Notes under the pieces: generated by a model
The model's database searches: none
The model's input: only the letters and a program-made list of their open reading frames with translations
What the model was told of the DNA's origin: nothing
Program-made: the position numbers and the translations under genes
Origin: an uncultured Bacteroidota bacterium
Lineage (GTDB): Bacteria > Bacteroidota > Bacteroidia > Flavobacteriales > Flavobacteriaceae
Direction of reading: 5' to 3'
DNA length: 21,458 bases
Assembly: GCA_903920835.1 (NCBI GenBank)
Contig: CAIXNQ010000001.1
Location: forward strand, 1-21,458
Shown here: positions 1 through 7,899 of the stretch, piece by piece
Position numbering within the stretch: position 1 is the stretch's first letter
Layout of the letters: the number at the start of each line of letters is the position of its first letter

Positions 1-92
1 TAAGTTCCTGTTGCTAAAGTTGCTGTTCCTGTTAAAGCTGTTCCTCCTGTTGCTGCTGAATACCATTTGATTGCTGTTCCTGTGGCTACTCA
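1..92 (-). pseudogene. Continuation of the adhesin frame beyond the in-frame TGA
   Basis: Directly after the TGA at 90-92 the same minus-strand frame continues as VATGTAIKWYSAATGGTAL and then TGTATLATGTY up to the window edge. This is the rest of the sixteenth Ig-like repeat with no frame slip. Every intact copy of this repeat has Leu at the position of the stop; at the neighbouring copy (near 310) the codon is TTA. A single T-to-G change explains the stop. The downstream part of the gene lies outside the window. Confidence 0.85.
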
Positions 93-3000
93 ACTTGAAA
101 CTGTTGCACCTGTACAGAATGTTTGTGCTGATGCCGTTGGTGCTGCTGTAGTGTTTACAGTTACAGAAACTAAAGTTCTAGTAGCACTTTCGCAAGCTAA
201 AAGAGTTTGAGTAACATAATATGTCCCTGTTGACAAAGATGTTGTTCCTGCTAAAGCTGTTCCTCCTGTTGCAGCTGAATACCATTTGATTGCTGTTCCT
301 GTAGCTACTAAACTTGAAACTGTTGCACCTTCACAAAAAGATTGAGAATTTGCAGAAGCGGCAGGGATTGAATTTACAGTAACAGAAACAGAAGTTCTAG
401 AAGGACTTTCACAACCATTTAAAGTTTGAGTGACATAATAAGTACCGGAAAATATTGTAGTATTTGCGGACAAAGCAGCTCCAACAGAAGCTGAAATGTA
501 CCATTTTAAATTTGATCCAGTTGCTGTCAAATCACTCACAGTTGCAGAATTGCAAAAAACTTGTGCTGAAGCCGTAGCAATAGGGGTTGAAGTTACAGTA
601 ACAACAACAGGGGTTCTTAAACTCTCACAACTGTTTATAGTCTGTGATACATAATAGATTCCTGAAGTTATATTTGTCGTTGAAGCCAGAGCCGTTCCTC
701 CAGTTGCAACATTATACCATTTTAATGAAGTTCCGGTTGCTAATAGACTTGAAACTGTTGCAGTAGTATTACAAAATAATTGATCATTAGCTGTAGGCGC
801 TGGTGTAATATCTATAATAACATTTACAGTTGCTCTACCAACGCTTTCTTCTCCATTAACTGTTTGACTTACATAATAGGTACCGAAAACTAAAGCAGTT
901 GTAGATGTTAAAGCTGTTCCACCAGTTGCGGTAGTGTACCAATCAAAAGTGCTTCCAGGTAAACCATTAGCTACAAGATTTGAAACTGTAGCAGCATTAC
1001 AAAAAGTTTGATTTGCAGGTGCTGTTGGAGCAGGAGGAGCACAAACAATATTTGCAATCCAACCAGTTCTGGTTGTATTATTATTACTTTTAAATCTAAA
1101 TGTTAAACAGCCGTCGGCACTTGTAGATGTAAAAGGTCCTGGAATTGTAGTTCCCCAGAAGGCTCCAGGCGCAGTTGTAGCGGTGCTAGTTCCAGCACCA
1201 TTTGTACTGGAAATTTGAGTTGCTGCAATAGAATTTCCATTAAAAATATACATTCCATCGTTACCTGTTTCAATATTGAAAGTTGAAAAAGTAACCGTAA
1301 CTACATCTGTAGCAATTGTTGGACAAATTACTGTAATTGTATCAGCATTACTTGGATAATTACCAGGGTTTGGACCTTGGCCTCCTGTTCCTCCTGCATC
1401 AACGTAGTTTCCTCCGCATACTGCAGATCCTACCAACGTAGTTGCGGTTCTTGGTCCTGCCCAAGTTCCTTTAATTCCTCCAGGACAAACACTGCGAACG
1501 TACAAATCATAACAAGTATAGGAGAACAGTCCGCTAATTGTGTAAGAGTTACTATTAGTAGCTGTCCAATCAATTGAATTTGCATCTGGAGCTGCAGTAC
1601 CGCAGGGTAACGCTAAAACTTCCCAAGAGGTAGCTGCACCAACAATACTCCAATTTAATGTTATTGAATTGGTTGTAATATTTGAAGTAGTTAAATTCGT
1701 AGGGGTAGAATTTACAACAGCAACAGCTACTGAAGTTCTCGTGCTTTCACAATTATTAACCGTTTGAGAAACATAATAATTACCCGTAGCAACAGCTGTA
1801 GTTGTCGCTAATGGAGTACCTCCTGTTGTAGTTGAATACCACAATAGATTTGAACCAGTGGCAGTTAAATCTGCAACAGTAATATTATTGCAATAGGTTA
1901 AACCAGTTGCAGTTGGAGCAGAAGTTGTATTAACCGTTGCTAAAACAGCAGTTCTAATACTCTCACAATTGTTTAATGTTTGACTTGCATAATAAGTAGT
2001 TCCAGATACTAGAGCTGTAGATGTTGACAATGAAGTTCCACCAGTAGCAGCTGCATACCATTTAATTGATGTTCCTGTGGCAACTAAATCAGCAATTGTT
2101 GCAGAATTACAAAATGATTGGTCTTGAGCAATTGGAGCTGAAGTGTTATTAATTGTTACTACAATGGGATTTCTTGGGCTTTCACATCCAGAAATGGTTT
2201 GTGTAGCATAATAAGTTGCAGAAATTAAAGATGTTGTTGATAATAATGATGTACCGCCAGTTGCAGTATCATACCATTTAATATTTGTGCCTGTTGCTAC
2301 TAAATTTGATACAGTTGCTGATGCACAAAAAGACTGATCACTAACTGTAGGAAGCGGTGAGTTAACTGTTATTGAAACAGATAATCGGGCACTCTCACAA
2401 GAATTTAATGTTTGAGTAACATAATAAGTTCCTGTTGTAACAGTCGCAGTGGAAGCTAATGCAGTTCCTCCAGTTGCAGCTGCATACCATTTTATTGAAG
2501 TTCCTGTAGCAACTAAATTAGAAACTGTAGCTGTATTACAGAACGTTTGAGCAGCAGCAGTTGGAGTTGGAGTTGTGTTTATAGTTACTGCAGATAGTGT
2601 TCTTGTTGCACTCTCACAACCGTTTACTGTTTGTGTAGCATAATAATTTCCTGTAATTAAATTAGTAGTTGTTGCTAAAGCAGTTCCACCTGTAGCTGCT
2701 AAATACCATTTAATACCAGTTCCAGTAGCTGTTAAATTTGAAACTTTTGATCCTCCGCATAACGTTTGAGTCGGAGGAGTTGTTGGTGCTGCTGGTAAAG
2801 GATAAATATTTACTGTCACAGCCTTTCTTGGACTTTCACAACCAGATATTGTTTGTGTTACATAATAAGTTCCAGCAGCTAATGCTGTTGTAGAAGCTAA
2901 AGGCGTACCACCTGTTGATGCTGCATACCATTGAATATTAGATCCTGTTGCAACTAAATTTGCTACAGTTCCAGAGACACAAAAGTTTTGAGTATTTGCT

Positions 3001-4790
3001 GTTGGCAGTGGTGAATTTACAGTTATTGAAACTGGATTTCTTAAACTTTCGCAACCTAATAAAGTTTGAGTTACATAATAGGTTCCTGTTGTTACATTTG
3101 CTGTAAAGGCAAGTGCAGTTCCGCCAGTTGCAACTGAGTACCATTTAATTGCTGTTCCTGTTGCAACAAGATTTGCAACTGTTGCAATATTACAAAATGT
3201 TTGTGCTGCTGCTGTTGGTAATGGAATTAAATTTACGGTTATTGAAACTGGAATTCTTGTTGGACTTTCGCAACCCAAATTGGTTTGCGTTACATAATAA
3301 GTTCCAGAAAAAACTGCTGTTGTTGAAGGTAAAACACTTCCACCAGTTGCAGCAATATACCATTTCAAATTTGTACCTGTTGCTACTAAATTCGCTACAG
3401 TTGCAGAGTTACAAAAAGTTTGAGGTGATGCTGATGAATTAGGAGTAGAAGTAACGGTTACAGCAACTGAAGTCCTAGGACTTTCACAACTATTTAATGT
3501 TTGAGTAACATAATAAGTTCCTGTAGTTACATTTGTATTTGAAGATAAAGCTGTTCCTCCTGTAGCAACGTTATACCATTTTAATGCTGTTCCTGTAGCT
3601 ACCAAGTTTGAAACATTTGCTGTTGTATTACAGAACAATTGAGCACTAGCAGTAGGAGCTTGGGTAACATTTAATATTACATTTACAGTAGCTCTTCCTA
3701 AACTTTCTTCTCCATTTGCAAATTGACTTACATAATAAGTCCCAGTTGCTAAAGCAGTTGTTGAAGGAATAGCGGTTCCACCTGTTGCTGTAGAGTACCA
3801 TCTAAAAGTAGCTCCAGTCAAACCGTTTGCTACTAAATCAGCTATTGTTCCAGTGTTACAAAAAGTTTGTGGTGAGGGTGCGGTTGGTGCTGGAGGTGCA
3901 CAAACAATATTTGCGACCCAACCAGTAGAAGTAATAAAATTATTACTTTTAAATCTGAAAGTCAAACATCCATTTGCACTTGTTGATGTAAACGGCCCAG
4001 GAATTGTATTTCCCCAATAGGATCCAGGAGCAGTTGTAGCTGTACTAGTCCCTGCACCATTTGTACTAGAAATTTGAGTTGCTGCGATAGAATTTCCGTT
4101 AAAAACGTACATTCCGTCGTTGTTATTTTCAACATTAAAAGCACTAAATGTTACTGTAACAACATCAGTGCTAATTGTTGGACAAATTACAGTAATTGAA
4201 TCTGCGTTATTAGAATAATTTCCAACACCTGGACCACCAGCTCCGCCAGTTCCTCCTGAATCAACATAATTTCCGCCACAAACCGCAGCACCAACAAGCG
4301 TGGTAGCCGAAGTTGGACTAGACCAATCACTATAGGAGTTTCCTGAACACACACTTCTAACATATAAGTCATAGCAAGTATAAGAACTCAAACCAGTTAA
4401 GACATAAGAATTTCCTAATGAAGTAATCCAACCAGTTGCTGTAGCAGTTGGTGCTGTTGAATTACAAGGTAATGCTAAAACTTGCCATGAAGTAGGTGTT
4501 CCCACTATATTCCAACTTAGAGTTAAAGAGGTAGTTGTTATATTCGATGTGCTTAAACCTGTTGGAATTGAATTTGCAGTTACAGAAACCGCAGTTCTTG
4601 AAATGCTTTCACAACCTGAAATTGTTTGGGTTGCATAATAAGTTCCGTTTGTTAAAGCTGTTGTACTTGGTAAGGCAGTGCCTCCTAAAGACGCAGAATA
4701 CCATTGTATATTTGTTCCTGTAGCTACTAAATCTGCAACAGTTGCTGTACTACAAAATACTTGTGCAGTTGCAGTTGGTGCTGGAGTACC
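1..4790 (-). repeat. Array of about 225-bp Ig-like repeats in the adhesin gene, with a duplicated 1.6-kb block
   Basis: About sixteen units of roughly 225 bp encode Ig-like domains. In protein order, unit 1 lies near 4785-4575, units 2-11 near 3895-1710, and units 12-16 near 1035-1. FN3 plus CUB cassettes sit between units 1 and 2 (FN3 about 4575-4290, CUB about 4285-3898) and between units 11 and 12 (FN3 about 1700-1425, CUB about 1420-1038). The two cassettes plus the four Ig units that follow each are close matches (CUB core NDGMYxFNGNSIAATQISS in both). This indicates duplication of a block of about 1.6 kb, with copies roughly 2.9 kb apart. Confidence 0.85.
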
Positions 4791-5414
4791 GCAATTTTGA
4801 ACAACTCTTACATCGTCAACAAGCCATCTGTCTCCACTAGTGTTTCCAGTAGTTTGAGTGATTGACATATCAAACATTATATAAATTTGTTGACCAGCAT
4901 AAGCAGATAAATTAACTACTTTTTCTTCGTAAATATTATAGGTAGTATTTAAAGTTGTTTCTGTCCACGTTTGAAGAGGTAGTGTTGCGTCAAATGCTGC
5001 AGCATTGGTTTGGCTTGCGGTTGATGGAGCAATTTTAATTTTATATAATCCACCTTGATCACCAGCAGTGTTTGTTCTTGTAAAAAATCTTAATTCTCCA
5101 TTTGCAGGAACAGTAACTAATGGTGTTACTAAATAATCTTCAGAAGTATTTCCTTGACCTATGTTTTCATTTCTAATGTAAGCTGCATTTGTGCCTGAGT
5201 TTACAGCTGGTGGATTAGTAACAAAATTAATAAAATTCCACCTTTGAGTAGTTCCAACTCCATTGTCAAAAACAGCCCAGTTTCCTGAGGAAAGTGTCCA
5301 TGTTGTTGATGGCAATGCGTTCGGACCTGTAGTGTTTTCAAAACCCTCGCTCAATTGAGAATATCCAGAGAACGAAACCAAAACTAATAACAGAAAAAGT
5401 AAGTGTTTTTTCAT
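90..5414 (-). CDS. Giant secreted adhesin with Ig-like, FN3 and CUB repeats; ends at an in-frame TGA
   Basis: This is a cell-surface or secreted adhesin-like protein of 1774 residues as read. The start at 5414 is preferred over an ATG 13 codons upstream because it begins directly with a signal peptide (MKKHLLFLLLVLVSFSGYSQ). Next comes a jelly-roll region (about residues 21-205, ending in DRWLVDDVRVVQNC) like the choice-of-anchor J/cleaved-adhesin families. The rest is a chain of Ig-like repeats of about 75 residues (FC..ATV..LVATGT..KWY..ATGGT..L...GTYYVTQT...CES): fifteen complete and a sixteenth cut short. Two FN3-CUB cassettes interrupt the chain. No C-terminal T9SS sorting domain is reached, because the frame stops at TGA 90-92 in mid-repeat. 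Bacteroidota proteins of this design normally end in such a domain and leave by type IX secretion. The gene is 180 bp downstream of the flippase-like gene; I found no convincing promoter in that gap. The ligand is unknown. Confidence 0.88.
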   Translation of the reverse strand: MKKHLLFLLLVLVSFSGYSQLSEGFENTTGPNALPSTTWTLSSGNWAVFDNGVGTTQRWNFINFVTNPPAVNSGTNAAYIRNENIGQGNTSEDYLVTPLVTVPANGELRFFTRTNTAGDQGGLYKIKIAPSTASQTNAAAFDATLPLQTWTETTLNTTYNIYEEKVVNLSAYAGQQIYIMFDMSITQTTGNTSGDRWLVDDVRVVQNCGTPAPTATAQVFCSTATVADLVATGTNIQWYSASLGGTALPSTTALTNGTYYATQTISGCESISRTAVSVTANSIPTGLSTSNITTTSLTLSWNIVGTPTSWQVLALPCNSTAPTATATGWITSLGNSYVLTGLSSYTCYDLYVRSVCSGNSYSDWSSPTSATTLVGAAVCGGNYVDSGGTGGAGGPGVGNYSNNADSITVICPTISTDVVTVTFSAFNVENNNDGMYVFNGNSIAATQISSTNGAGTSTATTAPGSYWGNTIPGPFTSTSANGCLTFRFKSNNFITSTGWVANIVCAPPAPTAPSPQTFCNTGTIADLVANGLTGATFRWYSTATGGTAIPSTTALATGTYYVSQFANGEESLGRATVNVILNVTQAPTASAQLFCNTTANVSNLVATGTALKWYNVATGGTALSSNTNVTTGTYYVTQTLNSCESPRTSVAVTVTSTPNSSASPQTFCNSATVANLVATGTNLKWYIAATGGSVLPSTTAVFSGTYYVTQTNLGCESPTRIPVSITVNLIPLPTAAAQTFCNIATVANLVATGTAIKWYSVATGGTALAFTANVTTGTYYVTQTLLGCESLRNPVSITVNSPLPTANTQNFCVSGTVANLVATGSNIQWYAASTGGTPLASTTALAAGTYYVTQTISGCESPRKAVTVNIYPLPAAPTTPPTQTLCGGSKVSNLTATGTGIKWYLAATGGTALATTTNLITGNYYATQTVNGCESATRTLSAVTINTTPTPTAAAQTFCNTATVSNLVATGTSIKWYAAATGGTALASTATVTTGTYYVTQTLNSCESARLSVSITVNSPLPTVSDQSFCASATVSNLVATGTNIKWYDTATGGTSLLSTTSLISATYYATQTISGCESPRNPIVVTINNTSAPIAQDQSFCNSATIADLVATGTSIKWYAAATGGTSLSTSTALVSGTTYYASQTLNNCESIRTAVLATVNTTSAPTATGLTYCNNITVADLTATGSNLLWYSTTTGGTPLATTTAVATGNYYVSQTVNNCESTRTSVAVAVVNSTPTNLTTSNITTNSITLNWSIVGAATSWEVLALPCGTAAPDANSIDWTATNSNSYTISGLFSYTCYDLYVRSVCPGGIKGTWAGPRTATTLVGSAVCGGNYVDAGGTGGQGPNPGNYPSNADTITVICPTIATDVVTVTFSTFNIETGNDGMYIFNGNSIAATQISSTNGAGTSTATTAPGAFWGTTIPGPFTSTSADGCLTFRFKSNNNTTRTGWIANIVCAPPAPTAPANQTFCNAATVSNLVANGLPGSTFDWYTTATGGTALTSTTALVFGTYYVSQTVNGEESVGRATVNVIIDITPAPTANDQLFCNTTATVSSLLATGTSLKWYNVATGGTALASTTNITSGIYYVSQTINSCESLRTPVVVTVTSTPIATASAQVFCNSATVSDLTATGSNLKWYISASVGAALSANTTIFSGTYYVTQTLNGCESPSRTSVSVTVNSIPAASANSQSFCEGATVSSLVATGTAIKWYSAATGGTALAGTTSLSTGTYYVTQTLLACESATRTLVSVTVNTTAAPTASAQTFCTGATVSS

Positions 5415-5594
5415 AACAAAGAAATAACGATTATATAATTTATTTTTAAACAAATAGATTTAAATTTAATATGCTGTTAAATAGTATAACAAAACAGAAC
5501 AATTTTACCCTACCAAAAAAATGATTTTTTTATTTGATACCACAAATCAAAAAAGGTTTAAGATTAAAAAAAACAATTTTAACTGTAGAATTCA

Positions 5595-6572
5595 TTATTC
5601 AGAATTTGTAATTTTATTTTTATTCAACAAAGGCAATAATACAAAGGATAACAATCCTAAGAAAAGTACCAAAAACATTTGTGATGACCATATTATCCAA
5701 CCAAATGCATTGCCCGCAGTTTCGGAAATAGAATAAAACAACAGTACTTTTGAAATCAAAAAAGGATACGAACCAAATCCACTATTAGTAAAAGCAATAG
5801 CAATACTACCTACAACAAAAGCGGTAATAATTGCACCGATTGTTAAATTCATTGTTTCGGGAATTACGTAAATTGCAATATAAAAAGTTACAAGATAAGA
5901 AAACCAGATAAATAGCGTGGCAAGAAAATAATTCCACTTTTGTTTCATATAAAAAATACTAAACAAACCTTCTTTTAATCCAGCTATTTTGATTTTAAAC
6001 GAATGAACAATCTTCCAGTTAGATTTTTTATAAATTAAAATAAATAAAATCAACAGCAACAAACCAGTTCCGCAAATTAACATTAAATAAGACAATGGGA
6101 TTTTATCAAAAATAAATGATTTTACAATGTCAAATTGAAGAAAAACGGACAGCAACATAAACATTAATAGGAAAATCATGTCAACAATTCGTTCGGCTAC
6201 TATACTACCAAAACCTTTGTCAAAAGGAATGTCATTGTATTTTTTTGCGATTAAGGCTCTTGAAATTTCGCCAGATTTTGGCACAGTTAAATTGAGTAAA
6301 TAACCAATATTTACTGCCATGAAATTATTGGCAAAATTTGATTGATATCCCATGTGGTCCAAGGAATATTTCCAACGATAGGCTCTAGCTGCGTTTCCTA
6401 AAAAAGCAACTATAATAGCAAGAAATACAACGTAATAATTGGCATTTTTGAAATAATTTTTTATTTCAAGTAGCTGTTCATTTGAAAATTGAGTATAGGA
6501 ATAAAATGTAAGAAATACACCAAAAAGAATTGGAAGTAAAATAGAAGCCCACTTGACAAATATATTTTTCAA
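5595..6572 (-). CDS. Flippase-like integral membrane protein (UPF0104 / LPG synthase TM-domain family)
   Basis: This is a 325-residue inner-membrane protein with about eight hydrophobic segments (near residues 8-25, 45-65, 84-105, 129-147, 160-181, 213-238, 243-280 and 289-316). The signature region PKSGEISRALIAKKY, then FDKGFGSIVAERIVDM (about residues 99-132), marks the family that contains the transmembrane part of lysylphosphatidylglycerol synthase, whose members are thought to move lipids across the membrane. No cytosolic aminoacyl-transfer domain is attached, so it is not a complete MprF. The start is a TTG at 6572, four bases after the panD stop. An in-frame TGA at 6582-6584 excludes any upstream start, and the next ATG would remove the first two membrane segments. 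It is probably co-transcribed with panC and panD. Substrate unknown. Confidence 0.82.
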   Translation of the reverse strand: MKNIFVKWASILLPILFGVFLTFYSYTQFSNEQLLEIKNYFKNANYYVVFLAIIVAFLGNAARAYRWKYSLDHMGYQSNFANNFMAVNIGYLLNLTVPKSGEISRALIAKKYNDIPFDKGFGSIVAERIVDMIFLLMFMLLSVFLQFDIVKSFIFDKIPLSYLMLICGTGLLLLILFILIYKKSNWKIVHSFKIKIAGLKEGLFSIFYMKQKWNYFLATLFIWFSYLVTFYIAIYVIPETMNLTIGAIITAFVVGSIAIAFTNSGFGSYPFLISKVLLFYSISETAGNAFGWIIWSSQMFLVLFLGLLSFVLLPLLNKNKITNSE

Positions 6573-6576
6573 AGGC

Positions 6577-6927
6577 TTATGTCAAAGAGTTGTCGGCTTC
6601 GTTTGGAAAAACTAATGATGGTTTAAAAGTCTTGGCTATTTCAAAATCCATAATACCGTAAGCAATGATAATAATGATGTCACCTTTTTGAACTTTTCGA
6701 GCGGCAGGACCATTAAGCGTAATTTCGCCACTGTTTCTGTTGCCTTTGATAACGTAGGTTTCAAAACGCTCGCCATTATTTATATTTACAATTGCAACTT
6801 TTTCGCCTTCAATAAGGTTTGATGCATCCATTAAGGATTCATCGATTGTTATACTACCAATGTAATTCAAATCCGCTCCGGTAACTTTGACACGGTGAAT
6901 TTTTGATTTTACTACTTGTACTTGCAT
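6577..6927 (-). CDS. panD: Aspartate 1-decarboxylase (pyruvoyl enzyme)
   Basis: PanD decarboxylates L-aspartate to beta-alanine, the amine half of pantothenate, in the cytoplasm. The 116-residue length is typical of the family. It is made as a proenzyme that cleaves itself between Gly24 and Ser25, giving a pyruvoyl group on the new alpha-chain; here the site reads YIGSITID with G24-S25 in exactly that place. Other expected active-site residues are present: Lys9, Arg54, Tyr58 (ETYVIKG) and Asn72 in NGPAARK. It lies 14 bp downstream of panC and 4 bp upstream of the flippase-like gene, which points to one operon. All key residues are present, so the enzyme should be functional even though its partner panC is interrupted. 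Confidence 0.97.
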   Translation of the reverse strand: MQVQVVKSKIHRVKVTGADLNYIGSITIDESLMDASNLIEGEKVAIVNINNGERFETYVIKGNRNSGEITLNGPAARKVQKGDIIIIIAYGIMDFEIAKTFKPSLVFPNEADNSLT

Positions 6928-6941
6928 GCCGCAAAGATAAA

Positions 6942-7712
6942 TTAATTTAATGAAATGGTATCTATCAATCTAATTTTGTTGATAAAAACTGCAATGAAAG
7001 CTCGGTAGTTTACATTTGCTTCTTTTGAAATGCAAGTTACTAAAGTTTCTTCTTCGGCAATTTCAAAATATTCTAATTGAAGTATTTTGCTTTGATTAAT
7101 AGCATTTTCGACAAACGAATGAACTACATCTAGCGAACTTTTTAAAAACAAATCTTTTGCTTGAATTAATGTTTTATAGATTAATGCAGCTTCAGTTTTT
7201 TCTGACTCTGAAAGTCTATTGTTTCTAGAACTCATTGCCAAGCCAGAAGGTTCTCTCGAAATTGGACAAGCAATTATATTTACCGGTATTTTATGAATTT
7301 CAACCATCTTTTTTACAATCTGCAATTGTTGAAAATCTTTCTCGCCAAAATAAGCGTTTGTAGGTTTAACAATTTCAAATAATTTTTTAACAACAGTGCC
7401 AACACCATCAAAATGGCCTGAACGAAATTTGCCTTCCATTTTGTTTTCTAGTCCGCCAAAGTCAAAATGAGATGATGTAATTTGTTCGTCATAAACATCA
7501 TTTGCAGTTGGCGCAAAAACAATCACATTTTCACTGATACTTTTAATTTTCTCAACATCGCTTTCTAAAGTTCTTGGATATTTCAATAAATCATCAGGAT
7601 TGTTAAATTGAGTTGGGTTAACAAAAATACTTATAATCGTATAAGAGTTTTGACTAATTGAAGTTGCTACTAAAGACAGATGACCTTGATGTAAAGCTCC
7701 CATTGTTGGCAC
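6942..7712 (-). CDS. panC: Pantothenate synthetase, 5' end severed by an in-frame stop
   Basis: PanC joins pantoate and beta-alanine using ATP, the last step of pantothenate synthesis. The surviving frame carries the family motifs: PTMGALHQGHLSLV with the HxGH nucleotide-binding signature, GEKDFQQLQIVKKM, and SREPSGLAMSSRNNRLS. The 256 residues from GTG 7712 are short at the N-terminus. The true start is very probably ATG 7790, which gives MQIFKQKKE, then a TAA (7761-7763), then TAYLESLSVSEITFGFVPTMG in the same frame. With a sense codon at position 10 the protein would be 282 residues, the usual length. A start at GTG 7712 would remove the first helix and most of the first beta strand of the nucleotide-binding fold, so activity is doubtful. 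It is either a pseudogene or a sequence error. It heads the panC-panD operon. Confidence 0.9.
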   Translation of the reverse strand: MPTMGALHQGHLSLVATSISQNSYTIISIFVNPTQFNNPDDLLKYPRTLESDVEKIKSISENVIVFAPTANDVYDEQITSSHFDFGGLENKMEGKFRSGHFDGVGTVVKKLFEIVKPTNAYFGEKDFQQLQIVKKMVEIHKIPVNIIACPISREPSGLAMSSRNNRLSESEKTEAALIYKTLIQAKDLFLKSSLDVVHSFVENAINQSKILQLEYFEIAEEETLVTCISKEANVNYRAFIAVFINKIRLIDTISLN

Positions 7713-7790
7713 AAAACCAAAAGTAATTTCAGAGACAGAAAGACTTTCTAAATAAGCAGTTTACTCCTTTTTTTGTTTAAATATTTGCAT
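7713..7790 (-). pseudogene. panC: Detached 5' end of panC with in-frame TAA at codon 10
   Basis: From ATG 7790 the minus strand reads M-Q-I-F-K-Q-K-K-E, stop (TAA, 7761-7763), then T-A-Y-L-E-S-L-S-V-S-E-I-T-F-G-F straight into V-P-T-M-G of panC, all in one frame. PanC homologues typically start with a short strand, then a (K/R)xEL helix and GFVPTMG, so the stop sits where Leu (TTA) is expected. No frameshift is needed. Confidence 0.85.
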
Positions 7791-7812
7791 CAATAATTAT
7801 TGAAATTGACCA

Positions 7813-7820
7813 CAAACATA
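7813..7820 (-). promoter_or_regulatory. Candidate -7 element of the panC operon
   Basis: On the minus strand this reads TATGTTTG, matching the Bacteroidota -7 consensus TAnnTTTG. It lies 22 bp upstream of the panC ATG at 7790. No good TTTG is seen at the usual -33 distance, so the call rests on the -7 box and its position in a divergent intergenic region. Confidence 0.4.
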
Positions 7821-7851
7821 ATACAATAACAAATAAATCCATAAATTTTTG

Positions 7852-7859
7852 TACTTTTG
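7852..7859 (+). promoter_or_regulatory. Candidate -7 element for the glgA-like/DUF4270/glmS operon
   Basis: TACTTTTG matches the TAnnTTTG consensus exactly and stands 40 bp before the ATG at 7900, leaving a leader of roughly 35 nt. The -33 TTTG is not evident. With the opposite-facing box at 7813-7820 it makes 7791-7899 a compact divergent promoter region. Confidence 0.45.
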
Positions 7860-7899
7860 CACTGTTTTTTATTACAAATAATCTAAAGTAAATTCAAAT

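Noticed and set aside
90..92. TGA recoded as a sense codon (alternative genetic code or selenocysteine)
   Set aside because: No other gene in the window has an internal TGA, no hairpin of SECIS type is apparent, and the position is a plain structural Leu in every intact repeat. A point mutation or sequence error is simpler.
3149..3442. Plus-strand open frame of 97 codons inside the adhesin (and similar ones at 1377-1577 and 4535-4723, plus other minus frames at 2938-3144, 3962-4144 and 4187-4372)
   Set aside because: These are shadows of the repetitive, stop-poor adhesin coding sequence. They have Leu-rich or Cys-rich composition and no homology to known families that I recognise.
5415..5453. 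Longer adhesin start at ATG 5453 (adds MFKNKLYNRYFFV)
   Set aside because: The extension would bury the clean signal peptide that begins at the Met of 5414, so the shorter start is preferred.
5521..5736. Plus-strand 71-codon open frame overlapping the 3' end of the flippase-like gene
   Set aside because: It is antisense to a well-supported membrane protein, very Lys/Asn-rich because of AT-rich DNA, with no motif.
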